This document shows, piece by piece, positions 1 to 9,320 of a stretch of DNA of 64,000 bases (its first letter is position 1; every line of letters begins with the position of its first letter). The stretch is taken from positions 62,001-126,000 of the forward strand of contig NZ_PNXY01000012.1 in NCBI RefSeq assembly GCF_002879865.1, in the 5' to 3' direction. Position numbers and translations under genes: made by a program. The notes beneath the pieces are model-generated. The model searched no databases. It had not been told where the DNA came from and saw nothing but the letters and a program-made list of their open reading frames with translations. This stretch comes from Paraburkholderia rhynchosiae (lineage in GTDB: Bacteria; Pseudomonadota; Gammaproteobacteria; Burkholderiales; Burkholderiaceae).

Positions 1-395
1 TCCGTTCATTTATGTCTTCGCTTTTCTGCGTTCGTTATTCTGGGTTGCGTCCGACCGCGGCGCGAGGTGCGGTATGCGAGACCGACCCGGCATGCAGCAG
101 ACGTCGATAAGTCATCGGCGCGACCGTTGTAGCAAAGCGTCATTTCCAGGCACCGCCGCCTTCGCCCTGGAACCAATTGGAGTATCGTTTGTTTCCGGCC
201 CGCGGCAAGCCTTTGCCGGCACACGCCGGTATACATCGGCTTCGGGCCGCCTGAAGCAGCCTCGATGAGCATGTAGATTCAAGCATTCGCAAGACCCGCA
301 ACAACGTCCTTCCGATTCGATTCCGCTTTACCCGTAGTGCAACACATGGTCCCGCGTCCGGGACAAGCGTACTCACGACAACAGGAGAAACTCGA
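1..395. other. Intergenic/unassigned left edge
   Basis: No convincing gene is visible in the first 395 bases. Short open frames exist on both strands, but they lack ribosome binding sites and recognisable domains. The last part carries the ribosome binding site of the BON-domain gene (AGGAG about ten bases before its ATG). Confidence 0.5.
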
Positions 396-758
396 ATGAA
401 AGCATCCACGGCAATGAAGATGGTCGGCAGCGCACTCATCGTGCTGGCCTCCCTTAGCGCGAACGCACAAAGCAGCGATGCGGCGGCGGCGCCGGCAGCG
501 GCGGCATCGTCGGCGGCAACTGGCAAGCAGGCCAAGGCCGCCAACCGCTCACTCGCGCGCAAAGTCCGCAGCACGCTCGCCAAGACGAAGGGCGTGAGCG
601 TCGCGAACATCAACGTTCGCGCGCGCGGCGGTGCGGTGACGCTGGCAGGCACCGTGCCCGACCAGTCGCAGGTCGACGTGGCCACGCAAGCGGCGCAAGG
701 CGTGGCCGGCGTGACGTCGGTGAAGAACGCCTTGACGGTTCGTCCGGTCGGGCAGTAA
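396..758 (+). CDS. BON-domain periplasmic protein
   Basis: A 120-residue exported protein. Residues 1-24 form a signal peptide (Lys, then a hydrophobic stretch ending in SANAQ), followed by an Ala-rich linker. Residues 50-118 match a BON domain: VSVANINVRARGGAVTLAGTV, then a helix and VAGVTSVKNALTV, the usual alpha-beta-beta-alpha-beta order. BON proteins (OsmY class) bind phospholipid or stabilise the envelope under osmotic stress; that role is inferred here. The start is supported by AGGAG upstream. The gene stands alone and is followed by a strong hairpin. Confidence 0.85.
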   Translation: MKASTAMKMVGSALIVLASLSANAQSSDAAAAPAAAASSAATGKQAKAANRSLARKVRSTLAKTKGVSVANINVRARGGAVTLAGTVPDQSQVDVATQAAQGVAGVTSVKNALTVRPVGQ

Positions 759-789
759 AAGCCGGCGCCGCTGTAGCGCAAGCAGCATG

Positions 790-836
790 ATGCGCGAGTG
801 CCAATGTCGTGCAACCGGACATTGGCACTCGCGCAT
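790..836. terminator. Perfect 19-bp inverted repeat after the BON gene
   Basis: Arms 790-808 and 818-836 are perfectly complementary around a 9-base loop, giving a very stable hairpin 31 bases after the BON stop codon. There is no T run after it, so it may act as a factor-assisted terminator or mRNA 3' stabiliser. Confidence 0.6.
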
Positions 837-939
837 GTCGTAAAGGCATTGCGCACGTGTTGTCCGAGTGCCTTGCGGCCGGCGCGACGTGACACCACGC
901 CGTGGCAAATCACCCTCTTCTTCGCAAAAGTACAATACA

Positions 940-955
940 ATTCAATGCGTTGAAT
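940..955. promoter_or_regulatory. Small palindrome upstream of chaA
   Basis: ATTCAA-4 bases-TTGAAT lies about 100 bases before the antiporter start, in a locally AT-rich stretch. It is a plausible operator or promoter element, but no regulator can be assigned. Confidence 0.25.
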
Positions 956-1052
956 CACATTCCTGATGCATCAGTTCAAGTCATCACCCGCTCCATTTCC
1001 GAAGCCACGCCCCTTCGCACCATCAAAAAAGCGTTAAAAGAAAGGAAGTCCG

Positions 1053-2138
1053 ATGACCACGCCCACGACCGTCGTCTTGCCCCGCTGGACTCTGGCCGTG
1101 CCCTTCCTTGCGTGGATCGTGTTCGGCGCGGCCTACGCGTTGCCGGGCAATGGGCTGCTGCTCGCGCTGGTCGGCGTCGCGCTGTGCGCGGCGGTGTTCG
1201 CGGCTGTTCATCACGCGGAAGTGGTCGCGCATCGCGTCGGCGAACCGTTCGGCACGCTGGTGCTGGCGGTGGCGGTCACCGTGATCGAAGTCGCGCTGAT
1301 CGTGTCGGTCATGCTGACGTCCGGTCCCGAGAAAGCCGGCCTTGCGCGCGATACTGTGTTCGCCGCGGTCATGATCGTCTGCAACGGGATCGTCGGGCTG
1401 TGTCTGCTGGTGGGCGGCATTCGCCATCGCGAGCAGGATTTTCAGAGCCGCGGCGCGGCTGCGGCTCTCGCGGTGCTCGCGTCGTTGTCCGTGCTGACCC
1501 TGGTCATGCCGAATTACACGACGACAAGCGCCGGCCCCATGCTGTCGCCGTCGCAACTCGCGTTTGCCGGCGTGTCGTCGTTGGTGTTGTACGGCGTGTT
1601 CGTGTTCGTGCAGACGGTCCGGCATCGCGATTACTTCCTTGCCGGCGTGCCCGATGAAGACGTGCATGCCGCGCCGCCAAGCGCCAGGCTCGCGCTTGCG
1701 AGCGGCGGTTTGCTGCTGGTGTGCCTCGTGGCGGTCGTGGTGCTTGCGAAAATGTTGTCGCCGGTGGTCGAGATAGCAGTGCACAACGCGGGCGCGCCGC
1801 CGGCGGTGGTCGGCATCGTGATTGCCGCGCTCGTGCTACTGCCCGAAGGCCTCGCCGCCGTGCGCGCGGCGCGCGCCGACCGCTTGCAGAACAGCCTGAA
1901 TCTGGCGCTCGGCTCCGCGCTCGCCAGTATCGGCTTGACGATTCCGACCGTGGCCGGCGTGTTTCTGTCGACGGGACAACCGCTCGTGCTCGGCATCGAC
2001 GGAAAGGAAACCGTGCTGCTGGTGCTCACTCTGATCGTCGGCACCCTCACGCTCAGCAGCGGGCGCACGACGATTCTTCAAGGCGCCGTGCATCTGTCGC
2101 TGTTCGCGGCGTATCTGTTTCTGTCGTTCGCGCCGTGA
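1053..2138 (+). CDS. chaA: Ca2+/H+ (Na+/H+) antiporter, ChaA type
   Basis: A 361-residue integral inner-membrane protein of about eleven hydrophobic helices, the normal size for ChaA of the CaCA cation/proton exchanger family. The first family signature (around residues 52-85) reads HHAEVVAHRVGEPFGTLVLA and VTVIEVALI. The second half has the matching alpha-repeat with LLPEGLAAVRAARADRLQ and NLALGSALASIGLTIP. It should export Ca2+ (and Na+/K+) in exchange for protons. An AAGGAAG ribosome binding site precedes the ATG. It converges with the LysR gene 17 bases downstream. Confidence 0.9.
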   Translation: MTTPTTVVLPRWTLAVPFLAWIVFGAAYALPGNGLLLALVGVALCAAVFAAVHHAEVVAHRVGEPFGTLVLAVAVTVIEVALIVSVMLTSGPEKAGLARDTVFAAVMIVCNGIVGLCLLVGGIRHREQDFQSRGAAAALAVLASLSVLTLVMPNYTTTSAGPMLSPSQLAFAGVSSLVLYGVFVFVQTVRHRDYFLAGVPDEDVHAAPPSARLALASGGLLLVCLVAVVVLAKMLSPVVEIAVHNAGAPPAVVGIVIAALVLLPEGLAAVRAARADRLQNSLNLALGSALASIGLTIPTVAGVFLSTGQPLVLGIDGKETVLLVLTLIVGTLTLSSGRTTILQGAVHLSLFAAYLFLSFAP

Positions 2139-2155
2139 AGCGTTGGCTTTGACGC

Positions 2156-3076
2156 CTACTCTTCCCAATGCGCCGCGATCCAGTCGCGAAACAAATTCAG
2201 CTTCTGCTGATGCGCGACCGAGTCCGGATACACGAAGTAATAACGCCAACCGGTCTTGAGTACCGTATCGAACGGTCGCACGAGACGCCGCGCGGCGACG
2301 TCGTCGTCGATCAATGCGAGGTCGCTGATCGCCACGCCGAAGCCCTGCAATGCGGCGTTGGTCGCCATGTCGAGCGTGTCGAAACTCGGGCCGTGTTCGG
2401 CGTCGATCGTCTGCGAGTTGGCCGCGGCCCCCTCTGAGACCTTGGCGAGCCACATCTTCCAGTCGCGATGATCGCGCGTGGGATGCAACAGAGTATGACG
2501 CGCAAGATCCGCGACCGCCGCGAGCGGTTTGTCCTTCAGCAGATCCGGCGCGCACACCGGCGTCAGACGCTCCTCGAATAACGGCACCGCCTGCACATCC
2601 GCACCCGGCGACGAGCCGTAGATGATCGCGGCATCGAACGGTTCGAGCTGAAAGTCGACGTCGTGCTGCCACGTCGTGGTGATCTGCACATGGAGATCGG
2701 GATACTCGGCCTGGAAGCGCATGATCTTTGGCAGCATCCAGCGCATCACGCAAGTCGGCACCTTCAGCGCGAGGTCTGTGCGTTGCCGCGTGAGCCGCAA
2801 CGAAATTTCCTCGATGCGCGCGAAGCTTTCCTTGACCGCCGGCAACAGCAACTCGCCTTCGGCGGTGAGGGTCAGCCCTTTCGCGTGACGCTTGAAGAGC
2901 GGGAACTTGTAATAGTCCTCGAGCGCGATGATCTGCCGGCTCACCGCGCCTTGCGTGAGACATAGATGATCCGCCGCGCGCGTAAAGCTGCGATGGCGCG
3001 CCACGGTTTCGAAAATCTGCAGCGCGTTTAGTGGCGGAAGACGTCGCATCGAAGTATCCGAATCAGGAAAAGTCAT
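2156..3076 (-). CDS. LysR-family transcriptional regulator (GcvA-like)
   Basis: About 306 residues. The N-terminal winged helix-turn-helix begins RRLPPLNALQIFETVARH and contains FTRAADHLCLTQGAVSRQI, which is the GcvA/AmpR-like sub-group. The C-terminal periplasmic-binding-like effector domain runs from about residue 100 to the end. The start is uncertain: ATG at 3076 is chosen by length, ATG at 3049 is equally possible, and none has a clear ribosome binding site. It is divergent from the ABC importer cluster starting at 3564, so control of that cluster is a reasonable inference from LysR organisation. The effector is unknown. Confidence 0.85.
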   Translation of the reverse strand: MTFPDSDTSMRRLPPLNALQIFETVARHRSFTRAADHLCLTQGAVSRQIIALEDYYKFPLFKRHAKGLTLTAEGELLLPAVKESFARIEEISLRLTRQRTDLALKVPTCVMRWMLPKIMRFQAEYPDLHVQITTTWQHDVDFQLEPFDAAIIYGSSPGADVQAVPLFEERLTPVCAPDLLKDKPLAAVADLARHTLLHPTRDHRDWKMWLAKVSEGAAANSQTIDAEHGPSFDTLDMATNAALQGFGVAISDLALIDDDVAARRLVRPFDTVLKTGWRYYFVYPDSVAHQQKLNLFRDWIAAHWEE

Positions 3077-3563
3077 TGAGGCGGCGAGACGCACGCGTCC
3101 CTCCGCGCTGCTTAACACCCAACAGGATACGCGATCGCGCATAGCCGCACGAGTTGTGGCCAGACTCATTCGCATGCGTGCGGCTCATGCGCTTATAAAA
3201 AACCGCGCCGTCCACACGCATGGCGCACCGGCGCGGGGCAGAACGCGCCGGCAAGCGCACCAGAACCGAGCTTTGCTCATACCTTGGCCAAACCGCGCAT
3301 CGCGGCAAAGCATGAACGTTAACCCGAATGCGCCAGTGGCTCAGCGTTCGCAGCGCCTGGCCGTCACGCCGCACTACATCCGAGGACGCGTTGCGCATGA
3401 GATTCCGTCATGCCCTCCATGCGCATATTTCGTTTGTTGGGGGAATTTGGCAAACCTAGAGTGCATTCACACGCGGCGCATCGGGCAATGCCGACGAACG
3501 ATGCGGTCACAGCGGTCACAGCGATCATCACCAGGCAACAGGCGTTCAACACAGGAGACCGCC
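3077..3563. other. Divergent intergenic region between lysR and ABC cluster
   Basis: About 490 bases separate the LysR gene from the first binding protein and must hold both promoters. The open frame reading into the binding protein from 3156 is unlikely to be translated, because the good ribosome binding site (AGGAG at 3552) serves the ATG at 3564. I could not identify a specific T-N11-A LysR box with confidence. Confidence 0.5.
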
Positions 3564-4658
3564 ATGCAAGAGATCAAACGGGGCAGAAGGCAGGCCATCA
3601 AGGCGATTGGCGCAGCGCTGGCGGCGTCCACGCTGCCGATGCCGTTCGTCAACCTGCGCGCGCAGCAGCAGAATTTCAGCGGCAAGACGTTGCGCCTGCT
3701 GACCTGGTCCGACGACACCGGCGCCGCGGCCCTGCGTAATATCGCCGCCACTTTCACCGCGAAGACCGGCGCCAAAGTGATCGCCGATCGCGCCGACGGC
3801 ACCTCCGGCATGGTCGCGAAGGTCAAGGCCGCGGGCGAGCGGCCGACCTACGACGTCATCACGCTTGCAGGCGTGGGCGCAGCCGGTCTCGGCGATGCGG
3901 GCTTGCTGATGAAGCCCGATCTCGACAAGCTGCCGAATCTGAAAGAAGTCGCGCCGCAATATCGAACGGGCGCGAACGGCTTCGGCATTGGCTACCTGCT
4001 GTGGTCGGACGGTCTCATCTACAACACGTCGACGGTGAAGAGCGCGCCGTCGTCGTATGAAGCGCTGTGGGACCCCAAGTACGCCGGACGCCTGTTCCTG
4101 CCGCCGCCGGAATGGGCCGAAGCGGTCGATCTGGCGATCATCGCCGCGAAGATGAACGGCGGCTCGCAGCAGAACATCGAGCCCGGCTTCAGGAAACTGA
4201 TGCAACTGAAAGATCATGTGATGACGCTCGGCGAAAATCCGAACCAGGTGGCCGATCTCTTTCGCACCGGCTCGCTCGACATTGGCGGCATCTATTCGCC
4301 GGCCTTCTTCCCCGCTCAGATTCGCAAGCCCGAATACAAGATGGGCGTGACCTACGGCATGAAAGAAGGCTTCGCCACGCAACTTATGTTCACGGTGATT
4401 CCGAAGTCGCATCCTGGCGACAGCGATCTGATCCACGCCTTCATCAACCATTCGCTCGATGCCGGCGTGCAAGGCCGCATGGCCGCAGACGTGCTCAACG
4501 GCCCGGTCAATTCGAAAGCGGTGATTCCCGCCGAAAGCCGCGCGTTCGTGCCGAGCCCGCAGCAGATCGCCGAGAAAGCCGTGCTGCATGACGACAAGTC
4601 GCTCGCCGCCGTGCAGCCCGCGTGGATCAAGCGGTACACCGAAATCTTCTCGGCATGA
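3564..4658 (+). CDS. ABC transporter substrate-binding protein, polyamine (PotD/PotF) type
   Basis: 364 residues. The N-terminus KRGRRQAIKAIGAALAAST is a twin-arginine-like signal, so export may be by Tat. The mature part matches family-1 extracellular solute-binding proteins: LRLLTWSDD near the start, DVITLAGVG, LLWSDGLIYN and YEALWDPKYAGRL, as in PotD/PotF spermidine/putrescine binders. It should capture a polyamine or related organic cation or acid in the periplasm and deliver it to the next two permeases. The start at 3564 has AGGAGA upstream. Its stop overlaps the permease start by ATGA. Confidence 0.87.
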   Translation: MQEIKRGRRQAIKAIGAALAASTLPMPFVNLRAQQQNFSGKTLRLLTWSDDTGAAALRNIAATFTAKTGAKVIADRADGTSGMVAKVKAAGERPTYDVITLAGVGAAGLGDAGLLMKPDLDKLPNLKEVAPQYRTGANGFGIGYLLWSDGLIYNTSTVKSAPSSYEALWDPKYAGRLFLPPPEWAEAVDLAIIAAKMNGGSQQNIEPGFRKLMQLKDHVMTLGENPNQVADLFRTGSLDIGGIYSPAFFPAQIRKPEYKMGVTYGMKEGFATQLMFTVIPKSHPGDSDLIHAFINHSLDAGVQGRMAADVLNGPVNSKAVIPAESRAFVPSPQQIAEKAVLHDDKSLAAVQPAWIKRYTEIFSA

Positions 4659-5638
4659 CGACGATGCTCGCGCGCTTCTCGCGGCGTGCTGCAGCGGCCT
4701 CCTCCGATGCCACGGCACACGAGGCGGCGCCTGGCATGAGCGCCGCGCTCCGCGCCGCACAAGCCGCGGACGCGCCTGCGGCTAGCGTGGCGCAAAAGGC
4801 ACGGCCGTGGCTGCTGCTCGCGCCTATCCTGCTGTTTCTCGCGGTGCTCGGCGCAGCGGCGCTCGTCGTGCTGCGCATGAGCTTTGGCACGCAAGGCAAC
4901 GAATGGCATGGCTTCACGCTGCAGAACTACGCCGATCTGCTGGACGGCTACTTCATGAGGTCCTTGTGGCTCACGTTGAAGCTCGCGTTCCAGAGCATGA
5001 TCTGCGCGGTGCTGCTGGCGATTCCGGTTGCGCTCGCGATGGCGCGCACCAGGTCGCGTCTCGCCCGGCGCCTGTTGCTGGCCGGCGTGCTGCTGCCGCT
5101 GCTGGTCAATCTGCTGCTGCAAGGGTATGGCTGGCTGATCATTCTCGGCCCCGCCGGTTTGCTCAATCACGCGCTGCTGGGCAGCGGTCTCATGCATCGT
5201 CCGTTGATGTGGCTGTATCGTGAAAACGGCGTGTTGCTCGGCCTGATTCAGACTGCGTTTCCACTTGCGGTGCTGCCGCTTTCGAGCGCGATGCGCACCG
5301 TCTCCAGTTCTTACGAGGAAGCCGCGGCCACGCTCGGCGCGACGCGCTGGCAAACGCTGCGTCATGTGTTGTTGCCGCTGGCCATGCCCGGTCTGGTATC
5401 CGGCGCGCTGCTGGTGTTCGCGTATAACGCCAGCGCGTTCGCGGTGCCGCTGCTGCTCGGCGGACGCCGCGTGCCGATGCTCGCGGTGCTGGTTCACGAT
5501 CAGGTCGCGCCTTTGCTGAATTGGCCTGCCGCGTCGGCATCGGGTGTCGTGTTGATGATCGCGACACTCGCAGTGATGGCGCTTTCACAACGACTCGTGC
5601 GCCGCACGCAGCGTCTCGCCGAGGAGCCCCACGCATGA
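4655..5638 (+). CDS. ABC transporter permease, polyamine type (PotB-like)
   Basis: A 327-residue inner-membrane permease. An Ala-rich cytoplasmic N-terminus precedes a first helix around residues 48-70. The EAA loop that docks the ATPase reads SSYEEAAATLGATRWQTLRH, then LPLAMPGLVSG. It resembles PotB/PotH. The start ATG overlaps the stop of the binding protein (ATGA), so the two are translationally coupled. It pairs with the next permease to form the transport channel. Confidence 0.88.
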   Translation: MTTMLARFSRRAAAASSDATAHEAAPGMSAALRAAQAADAPAASVAQKARPWLLLAPILLFLAVLGAAALVVLRMSFGTQGNEWHGFTLQNYADLLDGYFMRSLWLTLKLAFQSMICAVLLAIPVALAMARTRSRLARRLLLAGVLLPLLVNLLLQGYGWLIILGPAGLLNHALLGSGLMHRPLMWLYRENGVLLGLIQTAFPLAVLPLSSAMRTVSSSYEEAAATLGATRWQTLRHVLLPLAMPGLVSGALLVFAYNASAFAVPLLLGGRRVPMLAVLVHDQVAPLLNWPAASASGVVLMIATLAVMALSQRLVRRTQRLAEEPHA

Positions 5639-6525
5639 GCACGCCTATCCAGGCCGCGAATCTGCAACGTGCGTCGCGGCCACCCCGTTCGCCGCGCCTG
5701 TCGAACGCAATGCCCGGCCAGCTCGGCAAAGCCACGGCGTTGCTCGCGGCTGTCGTGCTGTTCCTCGCCGCGCTGCCGATCCTCACGATGATCACCATGT
5801 CGTTCAGCGCGGCCGACACGCTCGAATTTCCGCCGCACGCGTACGGTCTGCACTGGTATCGCGCCGCATGGCAGAGCTTCGCGTCGCCGGATGCAACGAA
5901 CTCCCTTTCGATGGGCGCCGCGCTGGGCACGAGCCTGATCGTCGCGCTGTCGACCATGCTGATCGCGACACTCGTCTCCGTGCCGGCCGCTTACGCGCTG
6001 AGCCGCTACCGCTTTCGCGGCAAACCGGCCGTCGAACAACTCGTCGCGTTGCCGCTCGTCTATCCGCTCGTGATGCTCGGCCTGTCGCTGTTGCTCGTGT
6101 TCAATGTGCTGCCGGTCGAACTCGGCGTATTCCGCCTGATCATCGCGCACGTGATTCTGGCGCTGCCGTTCACAGTGAAGAACTGCGCGGCGTCGGTCGC
6201 CTCGATTGGACCCGAGTTCGAGGAAGCGGCCTGCGTGATGGGCGCGAGCCCTAGCCGCGCGCTCGTCGACGTAATCCTGCCGCTGATGCGCCCGGGCATT
6301 CTCGCCGGCATGCTGTTCGCGTTCATCGTGTCGTTCAACGAATTCACCGTGACCTTCTTCCTGTACACCATCGACACGATGACCTTGCCAGTGTGGCTCT
6401 ACAGCCGCACGGTGTCGTCGCTCGATCCGACCGTGTTCTGCTTCGCGGTGTTTATCGTCGCGATCGACTTCGCGCTTATCTGGCTGCTCGAAAAGCTGAT
6501 CGGCGACGAAGGAGTCGCGCTGTGA
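5635..6525 (+). CDS. ABC transporter permease, polyamine type (PotC-like)
   Basis: A 296-residue permease with six hydrophobic helices. The EAA loop reads EFEEAACVMGASPSRALVDV, then LPLMRPGILAG. It is the PotC/PotI-type partner of the preceding permease, whose stop overlaps its ATG by four bases. An upstream in-frame extension to 5521 is rejected because it lies inside the previous gene and the coupled ATGA start is normal in this operon. Confidence 0.88.
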   Translation: MSTPIQAANLQRASRPPRSPRLSNAMPGQLGKATALLAAVVLFLAALPILTMITMSFSAADTLEFPPHAYGLHWYRAAWQSFASPDATNSLSMGAALGTSLIVALSTMLIATLVSVPAAYALSRYRFRGKPAVEQLVALPLVYPLVMLGLSLLLVFNVLPVELGVFRLIIAHVILALPFTVKNCAASVASIGPEFEEAACVMGASPSRALVDVILPLMRPGILAGMLFAFIVSFNEFTVTFFLYTIDTMTLPVWLYSRTVSSLDPTVFCFAVFIVAIDFALIWLLEKLIGDEGVAL

Positions 6526-6565
6526 CCGCTTGTTCTTTTTCGACGCCTTCTTGCTGGAGCATTCG

Positions 6566-7639
6566 ATGACTCATCTGACCTTGCAGGCCGTGACCCGCCG
6601 CTTCGGCGCGGCCTATGCCGTCGACAGCGTCGATCTGAACGTGCCCGACGGCAAGCTCGTGTGCTTTCTCGGCCCGTCCGGCTGCGGCAAAACCACCTTG
6701 CTGCGGATGATCGCCGGCCTCGAAACGCCGAGCTCGGGCAGCATCGAATTCGCGGGCGCCGACATCACGCGCGTGCCGGCCAACCAGCGCGACTTCGGCA
6801 TGGTGTTTCAGTCGCTTGCACTGTTTCCGCATATGAGCGTCGCGCAAAACATCGCCTATCCGCTGAAGCTGCGCAAGACGCCGAAGCCCGAACAGGCGCG
6901 CCGGATCGCCGAATTGCTGGAATTGATCCAGTTGCCGCATATGGCGAACCGGCCCGTCACGCAGCTTTCCGGCGGCCAGAGGCAACGCGTGGCGATTGCG
7001 CGCGCGATCGCATCGCAGCCGAAACTGCTGCTGCTCGACGAACCGCTTTCCGCGCTCGACGCCAAGCTGCGCGAAGCGATGCAGGTTGAAATCCGCCTGC
7101 TGCAACAGCGCCTCGGCATCACGACGATCATGGTCACGCACGATCAGCGCGAAGCAATGACGATGGCCGATGAAATCGTCGTGATGGAAAAAGGCCGCAT
7201 CGCGCAGGTCGGCAAGCCGCTCGACATCTATCGCGAGCCCGTGAGCGAGTTCGTCGCGGACTTCATCGGTCTCGGCAATATCCTGCCGGTTACCTACGAC
7301 GGCGCGGGCGCCGTCAGTCTGCCGGGCGGCCTGCGCATCGCCGTGTCGCAGGCGGCTCGCGTTCCCGAGTCCACCAACGACATCCGCCTGCTGATCCGCC
7401 CCGAGGACGTCTGCGTGAAAGCCGCGACCGACGCCGCGGGCCCGAACCGGCTGGCGGGCACCGTGACGTTTATCCGGGACGTGGGCGCCTCGCTGGAGGC
7501 GACGATCGATTGCGCCGGCTTCACACTGACCGCCGCGACCACGCCGCGCGAAACGCCAGGGCTTGCGCTCGGCATGCCGGTGCTCGCCGAATTGCCGCCG
7601 CACGCGTGCAAGCTGATCGCCGCGCGCGCGGTGCAATGA
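6566..7639 (+). CDS. ABC transporter ATP-binding protein, PotA type
   Basis: A 357-residue cytoplasmic ATPase. Walker A GPSGCGKTT is at 36-44, the Q-loop Gln at 82, signature LSGGQ at 134-138, Walker B LLLLDEP at 154-160, and the switch His lies in MVTHDQREA. A C-terminal TOBE domain (about 240-350) is typical of the PotA/FbpC/UgpC group and binds substrate or regulator. The start at 6566 is chosen because CTGGAG lies seven bases upstream. It energises the polyamine-type permeases. It is also the only ATPase in the cluster, although a second, amino-acid-type importer follows. Confidence 0.9.
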   Translation: MTHLTLQAVTRRFGAAYAVDSVDLNVPDGKLVCFLGPSGCGKTTLLRMIAGLETPSSGSIEFAGADITRVPANQRDFGMVFQSLALFPHMSVAQNIAYPLKLRKTPKPEQARRIAELLELIQLPHMANRPVTQLSGGQRQRVAIARAIASQPKLLLLDEPLSALDAKLREAMQVEIRLLQQRLGITTIMVTHDQREAMTMADEIVVMEKGRIAQVGKPLDIYREPVSEFVADFIGLGNILPVTYDGAGAVSLPGGLRIAVSQAARVPESTNDIRLLIRPEDVCVKAATDAAGPNRLAGTVTFIRDVGASLEATIDCAGFTLTAATTPRETPGLALGMPVLAELPPHACKLIAARAVQ

Positions 7640-7705
7640 CCGCAGTGCAGTGACATCAATCGCATTCCAACACAACAGTTCCATATTTTCGACAGAGGAC
7701 AGACC

Positions 7706-8530
7706 ATGAACCAGCTCAAGCCCGTTCAATCGAATGCTCGCCGCGTGTTCGCCACGCTCGCCGCGACGCTCGCCTTCACCAGCGCAGCCGCGCTCTGCGC
7801 GTTTTCGCCGGCTGCGCATGCCGATGCGCTCGACACCATCGCGAAGTCGGGCACCGTGCGCATTGGCGTGTTTATGGACTATCCGCCGTTCGGTTCGATC
7901 GGCCCGGACATGAAGCCCGTAGGCTATGACATCGACGTCGCCGATCTGATCGGCCGCGCGCTCAACGCGAAGGTCGAACTCGTGCAAGTGACGGGCGACA
8001 ACCGCATGGCTTACCTCGCGGACCACAAGACCGACATGCTGCTGTCGGTCGGCCAGACACCCGAGCGTGAGAAGGTGATCGACTTCTCGCAGCCCTACGC
8101 GCCGTACTACCTCGCGGTGTTCGGCCCGAAAGCACTGCCGGTCAAGAATGCCGCCGATCTCGCCGGCAAGTCGATTTCGGTCGCGCGCGGCACGCTGGAA
8201 GACCTGAGCGTGACGAAGATCGCGCCGCCCAGCGCGAACATCAAACGTTTCGACGATCCTAACGGAGCAATTTCGGCGTTTCTTTCTGGTCAGGTACAGT
8301 TGATGGTCGTCGGCAACGACGTCGGCGCCACGATTCTCGCGCGTCATCCCGCGAACGATCCCGAGCAGAAGTTTTCGCTCTTCAGCTCGCCGGATCACGT
8401 CGGTTTGAACAAGAACGAGCCGCGTCTGAAGCAGAAAGTCGACGAAACCATAGCCAAGGCCCGCAAGGACGGCACCATGAACGCGATCTCGCAGAAATGG
8501 CTGCGCACGCCCCTGCCGGCAGACCTCTGA
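7706..8530 (+). CDS. Polar amino acid ABC transporter substrate-binding protein
   Basis: 274 residues with a Sec signal peptide (about residues 1-40, ending AAHADA). The mature part is a family-3 solute-binding protein: LDTIAKSGTVRIGVFMDYPP, GYDIDVADLIGRAL, TPEREKVIDFSQPY and a C-terminal lobe ending MNAISQKWLR. Such proteins bind polar amino acids or related solutes in the periplasm. GAGGACA precedes the start. It lies 66 bases after the polyamine-type ATPase and 41 bases before its cognate permease, so the block from 3564 to 9977 may be one transcript. Confidence 0.88.
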   Translation: MNQLKPVQSNARRVFATLAATLAFTSAAALCAFSPAAHADALDTIAKSGTVRIGVFMDYPPFGSIGPDMKPVGYDIDVADLIGRALNAKVELVQVTGDNRMAYLADHKTDMLLSVGQTPEREKVIDFSQPYAPYYLAVFGPKALPVKNAADLAGKSISVARGTLEDLSVTKIAPPSANIKRFDDPNGAISAFLSGQVQLMVVGNDVGATILARHPANDPEQKFSLFSSPDHVGLNKNEPRLKQKVDETIAKARKDGTMNAISQKWLRTPLPADL

Positions 8531-8571
8531 ATTTCCTGTACGGAGTTTGACCTCACGATGAGCGCCACGTC

Positions 8572-9318
8572 ATGACCTATGCGTTCGATTTCAGCGGCTT
8601 CGGCCTGTATGCGGGGATGCTTGCACAAGGCGTCGCCGTCACTTTGGGGCTCACGGCCATCTCGACGCTGCTCGGCGGTCTGGTCGGCATCGCCGGCGCG
8701 AGCGTCGCGGTGGCGGGACCAAAATGGGCCCGCTGGCTCGTGGCGAGCTATGTGGAGCTGATCCGCAATACGCCGTTCATCGTGCAGTTGTTCTTCGTGT
8801 TCTTCGGCTTGCCAAGCCTCGGCATTCATATCGACGAAATACAGGCCGCGATTCTGGCGATGACCGTCAACCTGGGCGCCTACGCAATCGAGATCGTGCG
8901 CGCGGGCATCGATTCGATTTCGCGCGGCCAGGTGCAGGCGGCGCAGGCGCTCGGCCTGCATGGGCGCCAGGTGTTTCGCTATATCGTGCTGCCGCAGGCG
9001 CTGGCCAACGTGTTTCCCGCGCTCTTGAGCCAGGTGTTGATCGTGATGCTCGGCTCGGCGGTCGTGTCGCAGATTTCCGTTCCCGATCTCACGTACGCGG
9101 CCAACTTCATCCAGTCGCGCAACTTCCGCTCGTTCGAGAGCTACGTGATCATCACCGCGACGTATCTATTTCTGTCGATCGCGTTGCGGCAAATTCTCAA
9201 CCGGTTCGGACGTGGGCTGTTCGCGGGCCGCACCGCGCGCGGTGCCGACAGCGCGCCTCGCACGTGGCGCACTCGCCTGATGTGGCGCGGCGCCCGCACC
9301 CTGCCGACGGAGCGTTGA
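8572..9318 (+). CDS. Polar amino acid ABC transporter permease (HisM/GlnP type)
   Basis: A 248-residue inner-membrane permease of the His/Glu/Gln/Arg family. The family motif ELIRNTPFIVQLFFVFFGLP lies at about residues 62-81 and the EAA-type loop reads QVQAAQALGLHGRQVFRYIV. The ATG at 8572 overlaps the stop of a five-codon reading frame that starts with the ATG at 8558, an odd arrangement that could couple translation. It pairs with the next gene. Confidence 0.88.
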   Translation: MTYAFDFSGFGLYAGMLAQGVAVTLGLTAISTLLGGLVGIAGASVAVAGPKWARWLVASYVELIRNTPFIVQLFFVFFGLPSLGIHIDEIQAAILAMTVNLGAYAIEIVRAGIDSISRGQVQAAQALGLHGRQVFRYIVLPQALANVFPALLSQVLIVMLGSAVVSQISVPDLTYAANFIQSRNFRSFESYVIITATYLFLSIALRQILNRFGRGLFAGRTARGADSAPRTWRTRLMWRGARTLPTER

Positions 9319-9320
9319 TC

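Noticed and set aside
6..272. 88-residue minus-strand frame at the left edge
   Set aside because: Arg/Cys-rich, with no ribosome binding site or domain; probably chance.
6476..8398. 640-residue minus-strand frame across the ABC transporter genes
   Set aside because: It overlaps clear ATPase and binding-protein genes; composition is that of an antisense shadow.
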